Assembly (NCBI GenBank): GCA_001298575.1
Contig: LJCV01000290.1
Location: 1 to 43,244 of the forward strand
DNA from: Actinobacteria bacterium OK074
GTDB lineage: Bacteria; Actinomycetota; Actinomycetes; Streptomycetales; Streptomycetaceae
Direction of reading: 5' to 3'
Length of the DNA: 43,244 nucleotides
Below are positions 32,786 through 41,067 of this stretch, in pieces. Positions within the stretch are counted from its first letter, which is position 1, and the number at the start of each line of letters is the position of its first letter. The notes under the pieces were generated by a model, which made no database searches, was not told where the DNA came from, and was given only the letters and a program-made list of their open reading frames with translations. The position numbers and the translations under genes were made by a program.

Positions 32786-35002
32786 GTGGAGAACGAGACC
32801 CACTACGCCGAGGCCGTCATCGACAACGGTTCCTTCGGCACCCGCACCATCCGCTTCGAGACGGGCCGCCTGGCCAAGCAGGCCGCCGGCTCCGCCGTGG
32901 CGTACCTGGACGACGACACCATGGTGCTGTCGGCCACCACCGCCTCCAAGAACCCCAAGGACCAGCTCGACTTCTTCCCCCTCACGGTGGACGTCGAGGA
33001 GCGGATGTACGCCGCCGGCAAGATCCCCGGCAGCTTCTTCCGCCGTGAGGGCCGTCCCTCCGAGGACGCCATCCTCACCTGCCGCCTGATCGACCGCCCG
33101 CTGCGCCCGTCCTTCAAGAAGGGCCTGCGCAACGAGATCCAGGTCGTCGCCACGATCATGGCCCTCAACCCCGACCACCTGTACGACGTCGTCGCGATCA
33201 ACGCGGCCTCCGCGTCCACGCAGCTGGCCGGTCTGCCCTTCTCCGGCCCGATCGGCGGCGTCCGCGTCGCGCTGATCAACGGCCAGTGGGTCGCCTTCCC
33301 GACGCACACCGAGCTGGAGGACGCCGTCTTCGACATGGTCGTCGCCGGCCGCGTCCTGGAGGACGGCGACGTCGCGATCATGATGGTCGAGGCCGAGGCC
33401 ACCGAGAAGACCATCCAGCTGGTCGCGGGCGGCGCCGAGGCGCCGACCGAGGAGGTCGTCGCCTCCGGTCTGGACGCCGCGAAGCCCTTCATCAAGGTGC
33501 TCTGCAAGGCCCAGGCCGACCTCGCCGCGAAGGCCGCCAAGCCGACCGGCGAGTTCCCCGTCTTCCTCGACTACCAGGACGACATCCTGGAGGCGCTGTC
33601 CGCCGCCGTCCGCCCGGAGCTGGCCTCCGCGCTGACGATCGCGGGCAAGCAGGACCGCGAGGCCGAGCTGGACCGCGTCAAGGGTCTGGCCGCCGAGAAG
33701 CTCCTGCCGGAGTTCGAGGGCCGCGAGAAGGAGATCTCCGCCGCGTACCGCTCGCTGACCAAGGCCCTGGTCCGTGAGCGCGTCATCAAGGAGAAGAAGC
33801 GCATCGACGGCCGTGGGGTGACGGACATCCGTACCCTCGCCGCCGAGGTCGAGGCCATCCCGCGCGTGCACGGCTCGGCGCTGTTCGAGCGTGGCGAGAC
33901 CCAGATCCTGGGCGTCACCACCCTGAACATGCTCCGCATGGAGCAGCAGCTGGACACCCTCTCCCCGGTGACCCGCAAGCGCTACATGCACAACTACAAC
34001 TTCCCGCCGTACTCGGTCGGCGAGACCGGCCGCGTGGGCTCCCCCAAGCGCCGCGAGATCGGCCACGGCGCGCTCGCCGAGCGCGCCATCGTGCCGGTGC
34101 TGCCGACGCGCGAGGAGTTCCCCTACGCGATCCGCCAGGTGTCCGAGGCCCTCGGCTCCAACGGCTCGACGTCGATGGGCTCGGTCTGCGCCTCCACCAT
34201 GTCGCTGCTGAACGCCGGTGTGCCGCTGAAGGCCCCCGTCGCCGGTATCGCCATGGGCCTGATCTCCCAGGAGATCAACGGCGAGACGCACTACGTCGCC
34301 CTCACCGACATCCTCGGTGCGGAGGACGCCTTCGGCGACATGGACTTCAAGGTCGCCGGCACCAAGGAGTTCGTCACCGCCCTCCAGCTCGACACCAAGC
34401 TGGACGGCATCCCGGCCTCCGTCCTGGCTGCGGCCCTCAAGCAGGCCCGCGACGCCCGCCTCCACATCCTCGACGTGATGATGGAAGCGATCGACACGCC
34501 GGACGAGATGTCCCCCAACGCCCCGCGGATCATCACCGTCAAGATCCCCGTGGACAAGATCGGCGAGGTCATCGGCCCCAAGGGCAAGATGATCAACCAG
34601 ATCCAGGAGGACACCGGCGCCGAGATCACGATCGAGGACGACGGCACCATCTACATCGGTGCCCAGGTCGGCTCGCAGGCCGAGGCCGCCCGCGCCACGA
34701 TCAACGGCATCGCCAACCCGACCATGCCGGAGGTCGGCGAGCGCTACCTGGGCACGGTCGTCAAGACGACCACGTTCGGTGCGTTCGTGTCGCTGCTCCC
34801 GGGCAAGGACGGTCTGCTGCACATCTCGCAGATCCGCAAGCTCGCCGGCGGCAAGCGCGTGGAGAACGTCGAGGACGTCCTCGGAGTGGGCCAGAAGGTC
34901 CAGGTCGAGATCGCCGAGATCGACTCCCGCGGCAAGCTCTCCCTGATCCCCGTGGTCGAGGGCGAAGCCGAGGACGACAAGAAGGACGACGGCGACAAGT
35001 GA
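32786..35002 (+). CDS. pnp: Polyribonucleotide nucleotidyltransferase (PNPase), 738 aa
   Basis: GTG 32786, with GGAGAAAA about 7 bases upstream, gives the usual streptomycete start MENETHYAEA; longer versions add unrelated sequence. Two RNase PH domains (about 10-145 and 330-560) flank a helical domain; the second has the FERGETQ box and the active-site region PNAPRIIT near its end. KH (IPVDKIGEVIGPKGKMI, about 590-650) and S1 (GERYLGTVVKTTTFGAFV, about 652-725) RNA-binding domains follow. It degrades RNA with phosphate and, in streptomycetes, adds 3' tails. The gene for an M16 peptidase overlaps its stop (GTGA). Confidence 0.98.
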   Translation: MENETHYAEAVIDNGSFGTRTIRFETGRLAKQAAGSAVAYLDDDTMVLSATTASKNPKDQLDFFPLTVDVEERMYAAGKIPGSFFRREGRPSEDAILTCRLIDRPLRPSFKKGLRNEIQVVATIMALNPDHLYDVVAINAASASTQLAGLPFSGPIGGVRVALINGQWVAFPTHTELEDAVFDMVVAGRVLEDGDVAIMMVEAEATEKTIQLVAGGAEAPTEEVVASGLDAAKPFIKVLCKAQADLAAKAAKPTGEFPVFLDYQDDILEALSAAVRPELASALTIAGKQDREAELDRVKGLAAEKLLPEFEGREKEISAAYRSLTKALVRERVIKEKKRIDGRGVTDIRTLAAEVEAIPRVHGSALFERGETQILGVTTLNMLRMEQQLDTLSPVTRKRYMHNYNFPPYSVGETGRVGSPKRREIGHGALAERAIVPVLPTREEFPYAIRQVSEALGSNGSTSMGSVCASTMSLLNAGVPLKAPVAGIAMGLISQEINGETHYVALTDILGAEDAFGDMDFKVAGTKEFVTALQLDTKLDGIPASVLAAALKQARDARLHILDVMMEAIDTPDEMSPNAPRIITVKIPVDKIGEVIGPKGKMINQIQEDTGAEITIEDDGTIYIGAQVGSQAEAARATINGIANPTMPEVGERYLGTVVKTTTFGAFVSLLPGKDGLLHISQIRKLAGGKRVENVEDVLGVGQKVQVEIAEIDSRGKLSLIPVVEGEAEDDKKDDGDK

Positions 35003-36378
35003 CGTCGAGCAACTCCACGGCGACGGCCCGCACCTCCTCGGAGGCGCGGGCCGTCGCCCGTACCCAAACCCTCATCCAGGGCGCCAACGGCATCGGCACG
35101 GTCCGCAAGACCACCCTCCCGGGCGGCCTGCGCATCGTCACCGAGACCCTGCCCTCCGTCCGCTCCGCGACCTTCGGCATCTGGGCGCACGTCGGCTCCC
35201 GCGACGAGACGCCGTCCCTGAACGGCGCCACGCACTACCTGGAGCACCTCCTCTTCAAGGGCACCAAGCAGCGCTCCGCCCTCGACATCTCCTCGGCGAT
35301 CGACGCGGTCGGCGGCGAGATGAACGCGTTCACGGCGAAGGAGTACACGTGCTACTACGCGCGCGTGCTCGACACCGACCTGCCGCTCGCCATCGACGTC
35401 GTCTGCGACATGCTCACGGGCTCGCTGATCCTCGAAGAGGACGTCAACGTCGAGCGCGGCGCCATCCTCGAAGAGATCGCCATGACCGAGGACGACCCGG
35501 GCGACTGCGTGCACGACCTGTTCGCGCACACCATGCTCGGCGACACCCCCCTCGGTCGCCCGGTCCTCGGCACGGTCGACACGGTCAACGCCCTCACCGC
35601 CGACCGCATCCGCCGCTTCTACAAGAAGCACTACGACCCCACCCACCTCGTGGTCGCCGCCGCCGGCAACATCGACCACGACCAGGTCGTACGTCAGGTG
35701 CACGCCGCCTTCGAACAGGCGGGCGCCCTGAAGCGGACGGACGCCACCCCGATCGATCCGCGCGAGGGCAGCAGGACCGTCCGCACCGCGGGCCGCGTCG
35801 AACTGCTCAACCGCAAGACCGAGCAGGCCCACGTCGTCCTCGGCATGCCGGGCCTGGCCCGCACGGACGACCGCCGCTGGGCGCTCGGCGTCCTGAACAC
35901 CGCGCTCGGCGGCGGCATGTCCTCGCGCCTCTTCCAGGAGGTCCGCGAGAAGCGCGGCCTGGCCTACAGCGTGTACTCGTACACGTCCGGCTTCGCCGAC
36001 TGCGGCCTGTTCGGCGTCTACGCCGGCTGCCGCCCGAGCCAGGTCCACGACGTCCTCAAGATCTGCCGCGACGAACTCGACCAGGTCGCCGCGAACGGCC
36101 TGTCCGACGAGGAGATCGGCCGCGCGGTGGGCCAGTTGAAGGGCTCCACCGTCCTCGGCCTGGAGGACACGGGCGCGCTGATGAACCGCATCGGCAAGAG
36201 CGAACTGTGCTGGGGCGAGCAGATGTCGGTCGACGACATGCTGGCCCGGATAGCGTCGGTGACCCCCGACGAGGTCCGCGCGGTCGCGTCCGACATCCTG
36301 GGCCAGCGCCCGTCGCTGTCGGTCATCGGCCCCCTGAAGGACAAACAGGCGGCCCGCCTGAACGAAGCGGTCGCCTGA
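34999..36378 (+). CDS. M16 family zinc metallopeptidase (processing-peptidase-like), 459 aa
   Basis: GTG 34999 overlaps the pnp stop (GTGA), so it is translationally coupled to PNPase. The inverted zinc motif HxxEH is His79-Tyr-Leu-Glu82-His83 (HYLEHLLFKGT), with the third ligand Glu159 in ERGAILEEI about 75 residues on. The C-terminal half is the second, non-catalytic M16 domain, with the RLFQEVREKRGLAYSVYS signature at about 313. Length fits bacterial one-chain M16B enzymes. Such proteins degrade or trim peptides; the substrate is unknown. The pnp-M16-dapB order is common in actinobacteria. Confidence 0.93.
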   Translation: MTSSNSTATARTSSEARAVARTQTLIQGANGIGTVRKTTLPGGLRIVTETLPSVRSATFGIWAHVGSRDETPSLNGATHYLEHLLFKGTKQRSALDISSAIDAVGGEMNAFTAKEYTCYYARVLDTDLPLAIDVVCDMLTGSLILEEDVNVERGAILEEIAMTEDDPGDCVHDLFAHTMLGDTPLGRPVLGTVDTVNALTADRIRRFYKKHYDPTHLVVAAAGNIDHDQVVRQVHAAFEQAGALKRTDATPIDPREGSRTVRTAGRVELLNRKTEQAHVVLGMPGLARTDDRRWALGVLNTALGGGMSSRLFQEVREKRGLAYSVYSYTSGFADCGLFGVYAGCRPSQVHDVLKICRDELDQVAANGLSDEEIGRAVGQLKGSTVLGLEDTGALMNRIGKSELCWGEQMSVDDMLARIASVTPDEVRAVASDILGQRPSLSVIGPLKDKQAARLNEAVA

Positions 36379-36425
36379 CACCCGTCTGCCCCTCAACACC
36401 CGTCATCGGTAAGGAAGCAAGTCAG

Positions 36426-37178
36426 ATGAGCAAGCTGCGCGTGGCGGTCCTCGGCGCCAACGGCCGGATCGGATCCGAGGCGGTACGGGCGGTACGGGCC
36501 GCGGAGGACCTGGAGCTGGTCGCCGCCCTCGGCCGGGGCGACAAGCTGGAGACGCTCGCCGAGACCGGCGCCCAGGTCGCGGTCGAACTGACCACCCCCG
36601 CCTCGGTCATGGGCAACCTCGACTTCTGCGTCCGCCACGGCATCCACGCGGTCGTCGGTACGACGGGCTGGACGGACGACCGCCTCGCGCAGCTGAAAAC
36701 CTGGCTGGAGCAGTCCCCGGCCACCGGTGTGCTGATCGCCCCGAACTTCTCCATCGGGGCGGTCCTCACCATGAAGTTCGCGCAACTCGCGGCGCCGTAC
36801 TTCGAGTCGGTCGAGGTCGTCGAACTGCACCACCCGAACAAGGTGGACGCCCCCAGCGGCACCGCCACCCGCACGGCCCAGCTGATCGCCGAGGCCCGGG
36901 CCCGGGCGGGCTCCGCGCCCGCGCCGGACGCCACGGTCACGGCCCTGGACGGCGCGCGGGGTGCGAGTGTGGACGGCGTCCCGGTGCACTCGATCCGGCT
37001 GCGCGGCCTGCTGGCCCACCAGGAGGTCCTGCTGGGCGGCGAGGGCGAGACGCTCACGATCCGCCACGACTCCCTCCACCACAGCAGCTTCATGCCGGGC
37101 ATCCTGCTCGGCGCGCGCCGCGTGGTGACCACTCCGGGCCTGACGTTCGGCCTGGAGCACTTCCTCGACCTGAACTGA
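36426..37178 (+). CDS. dapB: 4-hydroxy-tetrahydrodipicolinate reductase, 250 aa
   Basis: ATG 36426 with AAGGA about 10 bases upstream; the open frame extends farther back but that part only shadows the peptidase gene. The NAD(P)-binding GANGRIG is at 10-16, the GTTGW box at about 79, and the substrate/catalytic block ELHHPNKVDAPSGTA at about 137-151 (His and Lys). It reduces hydroxy-tetrahydrodipicolinate to tetrahydrodipicolinate in the lysine/diaminopimelate pathway, downstream of DapA, whose gene is 2.8 kb away. Confidence 0.97.
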   Translation: MSKLRVAVLGANGRIGSEAVRAVRAAEDLELVAALGRGDKLETLAETGAQVAVELTTPASVMGNLDFCVRHGIHAVVGTTGWTDDRLAQLKTWLEQSPATGVLIAPNFSIGAVLTMKFAQLAAPYFESVEVVELHHPNKVDAPSGTATRTAQLIAEARARAGSAPAPDATVTALDGARGASVDGVPVHSIRLRGLLAHQEVLLGGEGETLTIRHDSLHHSSFMPGILLGARRVVTTPGLTFGLEHFLDLN

Positions 37179-37197
37179 CCCGGGAGCCCCGAGGAAC

Positions 37198-37647
37198 ATG
37201 CGCGCGAAACTCACGTACCTGGTCACGGCCGCCGTCCTGGTCTTCTACTTCGTCCTGGTCGGCAGCCGCGGGGTGATGCTCATCCAGTCCGGCACGGTCG
37301 TGACGGTCACCTTCGGCGTGGCCGTCCTGATCCTGCCGGGCATCGGCGTGTGGTTCCTGTGGAAGAACACCCAGTTCGTCCGCCGGGCCAACGCCCTGGC
37401 GGCCGAACTGGACGCGGAGGGCGGCCTCCCGGTTGACGAACTCAGACGCACCCCCGGCGGCCGCATCGACCGAGCCTCCGCCGACGAGGTCTTCACCAAA
37501 CGCAAGGCCGAAACCGAGGCTTCCCCCAACGACTGGCGCACCTGGTTCCGCCTGGCCATCGCCTACCACGACGCAAGCGACACCCCACGGGCACGCAAGG
37601 CGATGCAGAGGGCGATAGCGCTGCACGGGGGCAGGAGCGCCCTGTAA
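37198..37647 (+). CDS. Membrane protein with C-terminal TPR-like repeat, 149 aa
   Basis: ATG 37198 with GAGGA directly upstream, 19 bp after dapB. Two membrane helices lie at about 4-24 and 33-56. A cytoplasmic part follows, ending in one TPR-like helix pair (DWRTWFRLAIAYHDAS, then RARKAMQRAIAL) at about 111-143. It usually accompanies dapB in streptomycetes. The role is unknown; a single TPR suggests protein binding. Confidence 0.85.
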   Translation: MRAKLTYLVTAAVLVFYFVLVGSRGVMLIQSGTVVTVTFGVAVLILPGIGVWFLWKNTQFVRRANALAAELDAEGGLPVDELRRTPGGRIDRASADEVFTKRKAETEASPNDWRTWFRLAIAYHDASDTPRARKAMQRAIALHGGRSAL

Positions 37648-37711
37648 GGGGCGCGGGGAACTACGCGACCAGCCACGACGAACCCGCAGTAAAAAGCGAA
37701 CCCAGTCGGCC

Positions 37712-38272
37712 TTACCCCCGGAGGGACTCCGCAGCCCAAGCCTCGACCGTATCGGCCGCCCGCTCGAACGCTTCCCCCCGAGCAAGGAAATCGGCCCCGT
37801 GCGTGGTCAACAGCGCAGCCGACGCAGTCCCACCCCCACCCCCACGCCGCACCAGCACCAACGCCTGCCCCTGCACAGTCCGCGGCAGCCCAAGCCACCG
37901 CACCGGCTGCTGAAGCGTCCGCACGGAGACAACCTGCGCCCAGGGCGCAGTGGTCGTACGGAAGAACCCCACCCGACGCAGCCCGTGCGCGCTCACCCAC
38001 ACGCCCATCCGCAGCAGCCGCAGCGCGGACAGTATGACCACGAGCGAGCCGCACAGACAGGCCACGGCGGCGGTCATGGAACCGGTCAGCGCACTGACGA
38101 CGGCGGCGACCAGCCCGTACGAGGCGAGCAGCAGCGCGAGCGCGGCCGCTCCCACCCGCCAGGGTCCGGGGCGGTAGGGCCGACGCCAGTGGTCCCGGTC
38201 GTCGTACGGCAGCGCGCGGTCGACCACGGCCTCGTCGAACGCATGGTCGACCGTCAGGAAGGACAGGGGCAC
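37712..38272 (-). CDS. PH-like domain membrane protein, 186 aa
   Basis: GTG 38272 with GAGG about 8 bases upstream. A hydrophilic start (1-38) leads to two membrane helices at about 40-62 and 65-86 and then a small beta-rich domain with the pattern of bacterial PH domains (VSAHGLRRVGFFRTTTAPWAQVVSVRT). A C-terminal helix closes it. It is convergent with the TPR-like gene. Function unknown. Confidence 0.82.
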   Translation of the reverse strand: MPLSFLTVDHAFDEAVVDRALPYDDRDHWRRPYRPGPWRVGAAALALLLASYGLVAAVVSALTGSMTAAVACLCGSLVVILSALRLLRMGVWVSAHGLRRVGFFRTTTAPWAQVVSVRTLQQPVRWLGLPRTVQGQALVLVRRGGGGGTASAALLTTHGADFLARGEAFERAADTVEAWAAESLRG

Positions 38273-38419
38273 GGCGGAACCTCACTCAATCCACGCACAG
38301 GTACGGCGTGAGGCTACCGAGCGGTGTCCCGGCCCACCACCCTTGGGGGGCCAAGGGGGTACTCCTCGGGCCATTCGGGGGTCAGGACCGAGCGGACGGC
38401 GTCGAGGTGCTCGACGGCC

Positions 38420-38659
38420 TCAACGGCCGTTCGACGCCTCGGAGTGCTGTGCGGACGTGGACGACAGGTTCAGCGACAGCGACGGCGTGGCGATGATCAC
38501 CGCGCCCACGAGCGCCGCGACGATCGTGAGTCCGGTGAGCCAGCGCATGGCCGTCTGACCTGCTGACGCCCGCTCACGGGGCGGGGGAGCGACATTGCTG
38601 CGGAACTTGTCGGCTTCGGCTATGAAGGCGAACGGAACGGGCTCGCGCCGACGGAACAT
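38420..38659 (-). CDS. Small single-helix membrane protein, 79 aa
   Basis: ATG 38659 with GAGGAG 11 bases and AAGGA 2 bases upstream. A longer in-frame version (to 38857) would cross the thyX divergent region and is unlikely. The protein has a basic N-terminus (MFRRREPVPFAF), one membrane helix at about 39-58 (WLTGLTIVAALVGAVIIA) and a short Ser-rich outside tail. No family recognised. Confidence 0.7.
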   Translation of the reverse strand: MFRRREPVPFAFIAEADKFRSNVAPPPRERASAGQTAMRWLTGLTIVAALVGAVIIATPSLSLNLSSTSAQHSEASNGR

Positions 38660-38714
38660 GGTCCTTGCTTCTCCTCTGGATGCTTGTGGGCAGGGGCAGT
38701 CGGTGTGCGACAGG

Positions 38715-38738
38715 GGCGCCCGGTGAGGCACGGGCGCC
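38715..38738. other. 8-bp stem hairpin in the thyX divergent region
   Basis: GGCGCCCG (38715-38722) pairs with CGGGCGCC (38731-38738) around 8 bases. It lies in the leader of the minus-strand small membrane-protein gene (start 38659). It may be a simple mRNA structure; no T-run follows. Confidence 0.45.
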
Positions 38739-38872
38739 GGGGCGATCCGCGCCGGAGAACCGAACGAATCGCCCTCACCAACACAGACGAACGAACGCCG
38801 CGGAAGGTGCCCCAATTCACCGAATTCGCAGAACTTCGCCGACGAATGTCGCGGCACGCCACTGAACGCCCG

Positions 38873-38895
38873 TTGTCAGTGCCGGGTCGTAGAGT
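38873..38895 (+). promoter_or_regulatory. RecA-NDp/PafBC-type DNA-damage promoter of thyX
   Basis: TTGTCAGTG (38873-38881), exactly eight bases, then TAGAGT (38890-38895), fits the published pattern TTGTCRGTG-N8-TAnnnT at every fixed position. This is the RecA-independent DNA-damage promoter of actinobacteria, controlled by PafBC in mycobacteria. Start of transcription is expected near 38902, leaving about 32 bases with a GGAAGGA site before thyX. Confidence 0.8.
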
Positions 38896-38934
38896 GGGCG
38901 CCGCCCGAGCAAGTGATGGGAAGGACCCCCAACC

Positions 38935-39675
38935 GTGACCGACACCCCCGCCGACGACCGCAAACCGAGCTTCCGCAGCGACGTGACCGTCGAGTTGGTC
39001 AAGCACACCGCGTCCGACGCCGACGTACTGTTCGCCGCCCGCGTGTCGACCGTCGGCGAGCAGTCCCTGGAGGAGCTGGACAAGGACCCGGAGCGCTCCA
39101 AGGGCCTCATCAACTACCTCATGCGGGACCGGCACGGCAGCCCCTTCGAGCACAACTCGATGACCTTCTTCATCAGCGCCCCGATCCTGGTCTTCCGCGA
39201 GTTCATGCGGCACCGCGTGGGCTGGTCGTACAACGAGGAGTCGGGCCGCTACCGGGAGCTGGACCCGGTCTTCTACGTCCCCGGCGAGTCCCGCAAGCTC
39301 GTCCAGGAGGGCCGCCCCGGCAAGTACGTCTTCGTCGAGGGCACCCAGGCCCAGCAGGAACTGGTCGGGCGCGTCATGGAGGACTCGTACGTGCACGCGT
39401 ACGAGGCGTACCAGGAGATGCTCGCCGCGGGCGTCGCGCGCGAGGTCGCCCGCTCGGTCCTCCCGGTCGGCCTCTTCTCCTCGATGTACGCCACCTGCAA
39501 CGCCCGCTCGCTGATGCACTTCCTCGGCCTGCGCACCCAGCACGAGCTGGCGAAGGTGCCGTCGTTCCCGCAGCGGGAGATCGAGATGGTCGGCGAGAAG
39601 ATGGAGGAGCAGTGGGCCCGGCTGATGCCGCTCACCCACGCGGCCTTCAACGCGAACGGACGCGTGGCACCGTAA
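38935..39675 (+). CDS. thyX: Flavin-dependent thymidylate synthase, 246 aa
   Basis: GTG 38935 with GGAAGGA about 10 bases upstream. The ThyX motif RHRX7S is visible as RHRVGWSYNEES at about 93-104, followed by the ribose/base-binding RY. Residues RxxLP and NARSLMHFLGLR bind FAD and dUMP. It makes dTMP from dUMP with methylene-tetrahydrofolate and FAD, without consuming a folate reducing step as ThyA does. Length is normal. Downstream is dapA. The upstream promoter pattern links it to the DNA-damage response. Confidence 0.97.
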   Translation: MTDTPADDRKPSFRSDVTVELVKHTASDADVLFAARVSTVGEQSLEELDKDPERSKGLINYLMRDRHGSPFEHNSMTFFISAPILVFREFMRHRVGWSYNEESGRYRELDPVFYVPGESRKLVQEGRPGKYVFVEGTQAQQELVGRVMEDSYVHAYEAYQEMLAAGVAREVARSVLPVGLFSSMYATCNARSLMHFLGLRTQHELAKVPSFPQREIEMVGEKMEEQWARLMPLTHAAFNANGRVAP

Positions 39676-39853
39676 AAGCTGTAGAGGCGTCGGAGGTCCT
39701 GTCTGGAGCCGGAGAGCCGTAGCGCTTTCGCGGGCCTGTGGTGGCCGCGACGCGCCCGGGGCGGCGGGATTCGTGGCCGGGACTGGCCCGTCCGGCGGCG
39801 TCGGCTGTTACGAACGGCACAGATGTGCGGATCGGCCGAGCGAAGTGTCCGTA

Positions 39854-39883
39854 TTGCGGCATTTCGGGAAGTTCATCTAGCCT
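39854..39883 (+). promoter_or_regulatory. Sigma-70-type promoter upstream of dapA, facing a hairpin
   Basis: TTGCGG (39854-39859), 18 bases, TAGCCT (39878-39883). Transcription would start near 39890, only about five bases before the strong stem at 39895. A short RNA or an attenuated dapA transcript would result. Confidence 0.55.
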
Positions 39884-39894
39884 GATCAAACGGA

Positions 39895-39932
39895 CCCGGC
39901 ACTGCTTGAACCCCCGAGCAGGCAGTGCCGGG
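39895..39932 (+). terminator. Hairpin terminator/attenuator upstream of dapA
   Basis: CCCGGCACTGC (39895-39905) pairs perfectly with GCAGTGCCGGG (39922-39932); inside, a further short pairing is possible. It could terminate thyX transcripts and also RNA from the promoter at 39854. The T-run is weak (CTTTG some bases later). Confidence 0.75.
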
Positions 39933-39991
39933 CTCCATCTTTGTCACGACTTGTCGTGTCCCCGAGGGCAGACCGCGCCCTGAGCAGCGAG

Positions 39992-39997
39992 TAGCGT
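39992..39997 (+). promoter_or_regulatory. Possible -10 element giving a leaderless dapA mRNA
   Basis: TAGCGT ends 7 bases before the dapA ATG at 40005, so transcription would begin at or next to the A of ATG. No ribosome site precedes the ATG, which agrees with leaderless translation. No -35 element is seen at the normal distance. Confidence 0.45.
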
Positions 39998-40004
39998 GTT
40001 ACCC

Positions 40005-40904
40005 ATGGCTCCGATCTCCACTCCGCAGATCCCCTTCGGGCGGATCCTCACCGCCATGGTCACGCCCTTCACGGCGGACGGCGCACTCGATCTCGACGGT
40101 GCCCAGCGGCTCGCCACCCACCTGGTGGACGCCGGCAACGACGGCCTGATCGTCAACGGCACCACCGGAGAGTCCCCGACCACCAGCGACGCGGAGAAGT
40201 CGGACCTGGTACGAGCCGTCCTGGAGGCCGTCGGCGACCGTGCGCACGTCGTCGCGGGGGTCGGCACGAACGACACGCACCACAGCATCGAACTGGCGCG
40301 CGCGGCGCAGAAGGACGGCGCACACGGCCTGCTCACCGTCACGCCGTACTACAACAAGCCTCCACAGGAGGCCCTGTACCGGCACTTCTCGGCCATCGCC
40401 GACGCCACCGACCTGCCGGTGATGCTCTACGACATCCCCGGCCGCAGTGGCGTCCCGGTCGACACGGAGACGCTGGTCCGCCTCGGCGAGCACCCGCGGA
40501 TCGTCGCCAACAAGGATGCCAAGGGCGACCTCGGCAGCGCCTCCTGGGCCATCGCGCGCTCCGGCCTCGCCTGGTACTCCGGCGACGACATGCTGAACCT
40601 GCCCCTGCTCTCGATCGGAGCGGTCGGCTTCGTCTCGGTCGTCGGCCATGTCGTCACCCCCGAACTGCGCGCGATGACCGAGGCGTACGTCGGCGGCGAC
40701 GTGCACAAGGCGCAGGAGATCCACCAGAAGCTGCTCCCGGTGTTCACCGGCATGTTCCGCACCCAGGGCGTCATGACCACCAAGGCCGCGCTCGCCCTCC
40801 AGGGCCTGCCCGCCGGACCCCTGCGCGCTCCCATGATCGAGCTGACGCCGGAAGAGATCGCCCAGCTCAAGATCGATCTTGCCGCCGGCGGGGTACAGCT
40901 CTGA
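40005..40904 (+). CDS. dapA: 4-hydroxy-tetrahydrodipicolinate synthase, 299 aa
   Basis: I chose ATG 40005 (MAPISTPQIPFGRI); GTG 39996 adds three residues and has no better ribosome site. The TIM-barrel lyase marks are the phosphate/pyruvate loop GTTGES (Thr53, Thr54), the catalytic Tyr116 in TPYYNKP, and the Schiff-base Lys170 in VANKDAKGD. It condenses pyruvate with aspartate semialdehyde, the first committed step to diaminopimelate and lysine. Length is normal. Transcription control may involve the hairpin at 39895. rnj follows after 163 bp. Confidence 0.97.
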   Translation: MAPISTPQIPFGRILTAMVTPFTADGALDLDGAQRLATHLVDAGNDGLIVNGTTGESPTTSDAEKSDLVRAVLEAVGDRAHVVAGVGTNDTHHSIELARAAQKDGAHGLLTVTPYYNKPPQEALYRHFSAIADATDLPVMLYDIPGRSGVPVDTETLVRLGEHPRIVANKDAKGDLGSASWAIARSGLAWYSGDDMLNLPLLSIGAVGFVSVVGHVVTPELRAMTEAYVGGDVHKAQEIHQKLLPVFTGMFRTQGVMTTKAALALQGLPAGPLRAPMIELTPEEIAQLKIDLAAGGVQL

Positions 40905-41021
40905 CAACGGACTTCACAACTGAATACACACAACCGAATGCGCACAACCGAAAAAGAAGGAACCAGCGGGCCCCACGGCCTGCGTCCCTACCGACAACTG
41001 CTTCTGCACGAACGTCATGCG

Positions 41022-41047
41022 CGCCACGTGCCCACTGGTACGTGGCG
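41022..41047 (+). promoter_or_regulatory. Hairpin in the rnj leader
   Basis: CGCCACGT (41022-41029, reading the eight paired bases) pairs with ACGTGGCG (41040-41047) around a 10-base loop, ending 8 bases before the GAGGAG ribosome site. It may affect rnj translation or be a target of RNase processing. Confidence 0.4.
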
Positions 41048-41067
41048 TGTGTGGTGAGGAGAGTCTT

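Noticed and set aside
32783..34822. 679-codon minus-strand frame opposite pnp
   Set aside because: Composition (Leu/Gly/Asp/Val-rich) and lack of motifs show it to be a shadow of pnp.
35349..36425. Upstream extension of dapB by 359 codons
   Set aside because: It is a different frame of the M16 peptidase gene with Arg/Pro-rich nonsense; ATG 36426 gives the normal DapB length and N-terminus.
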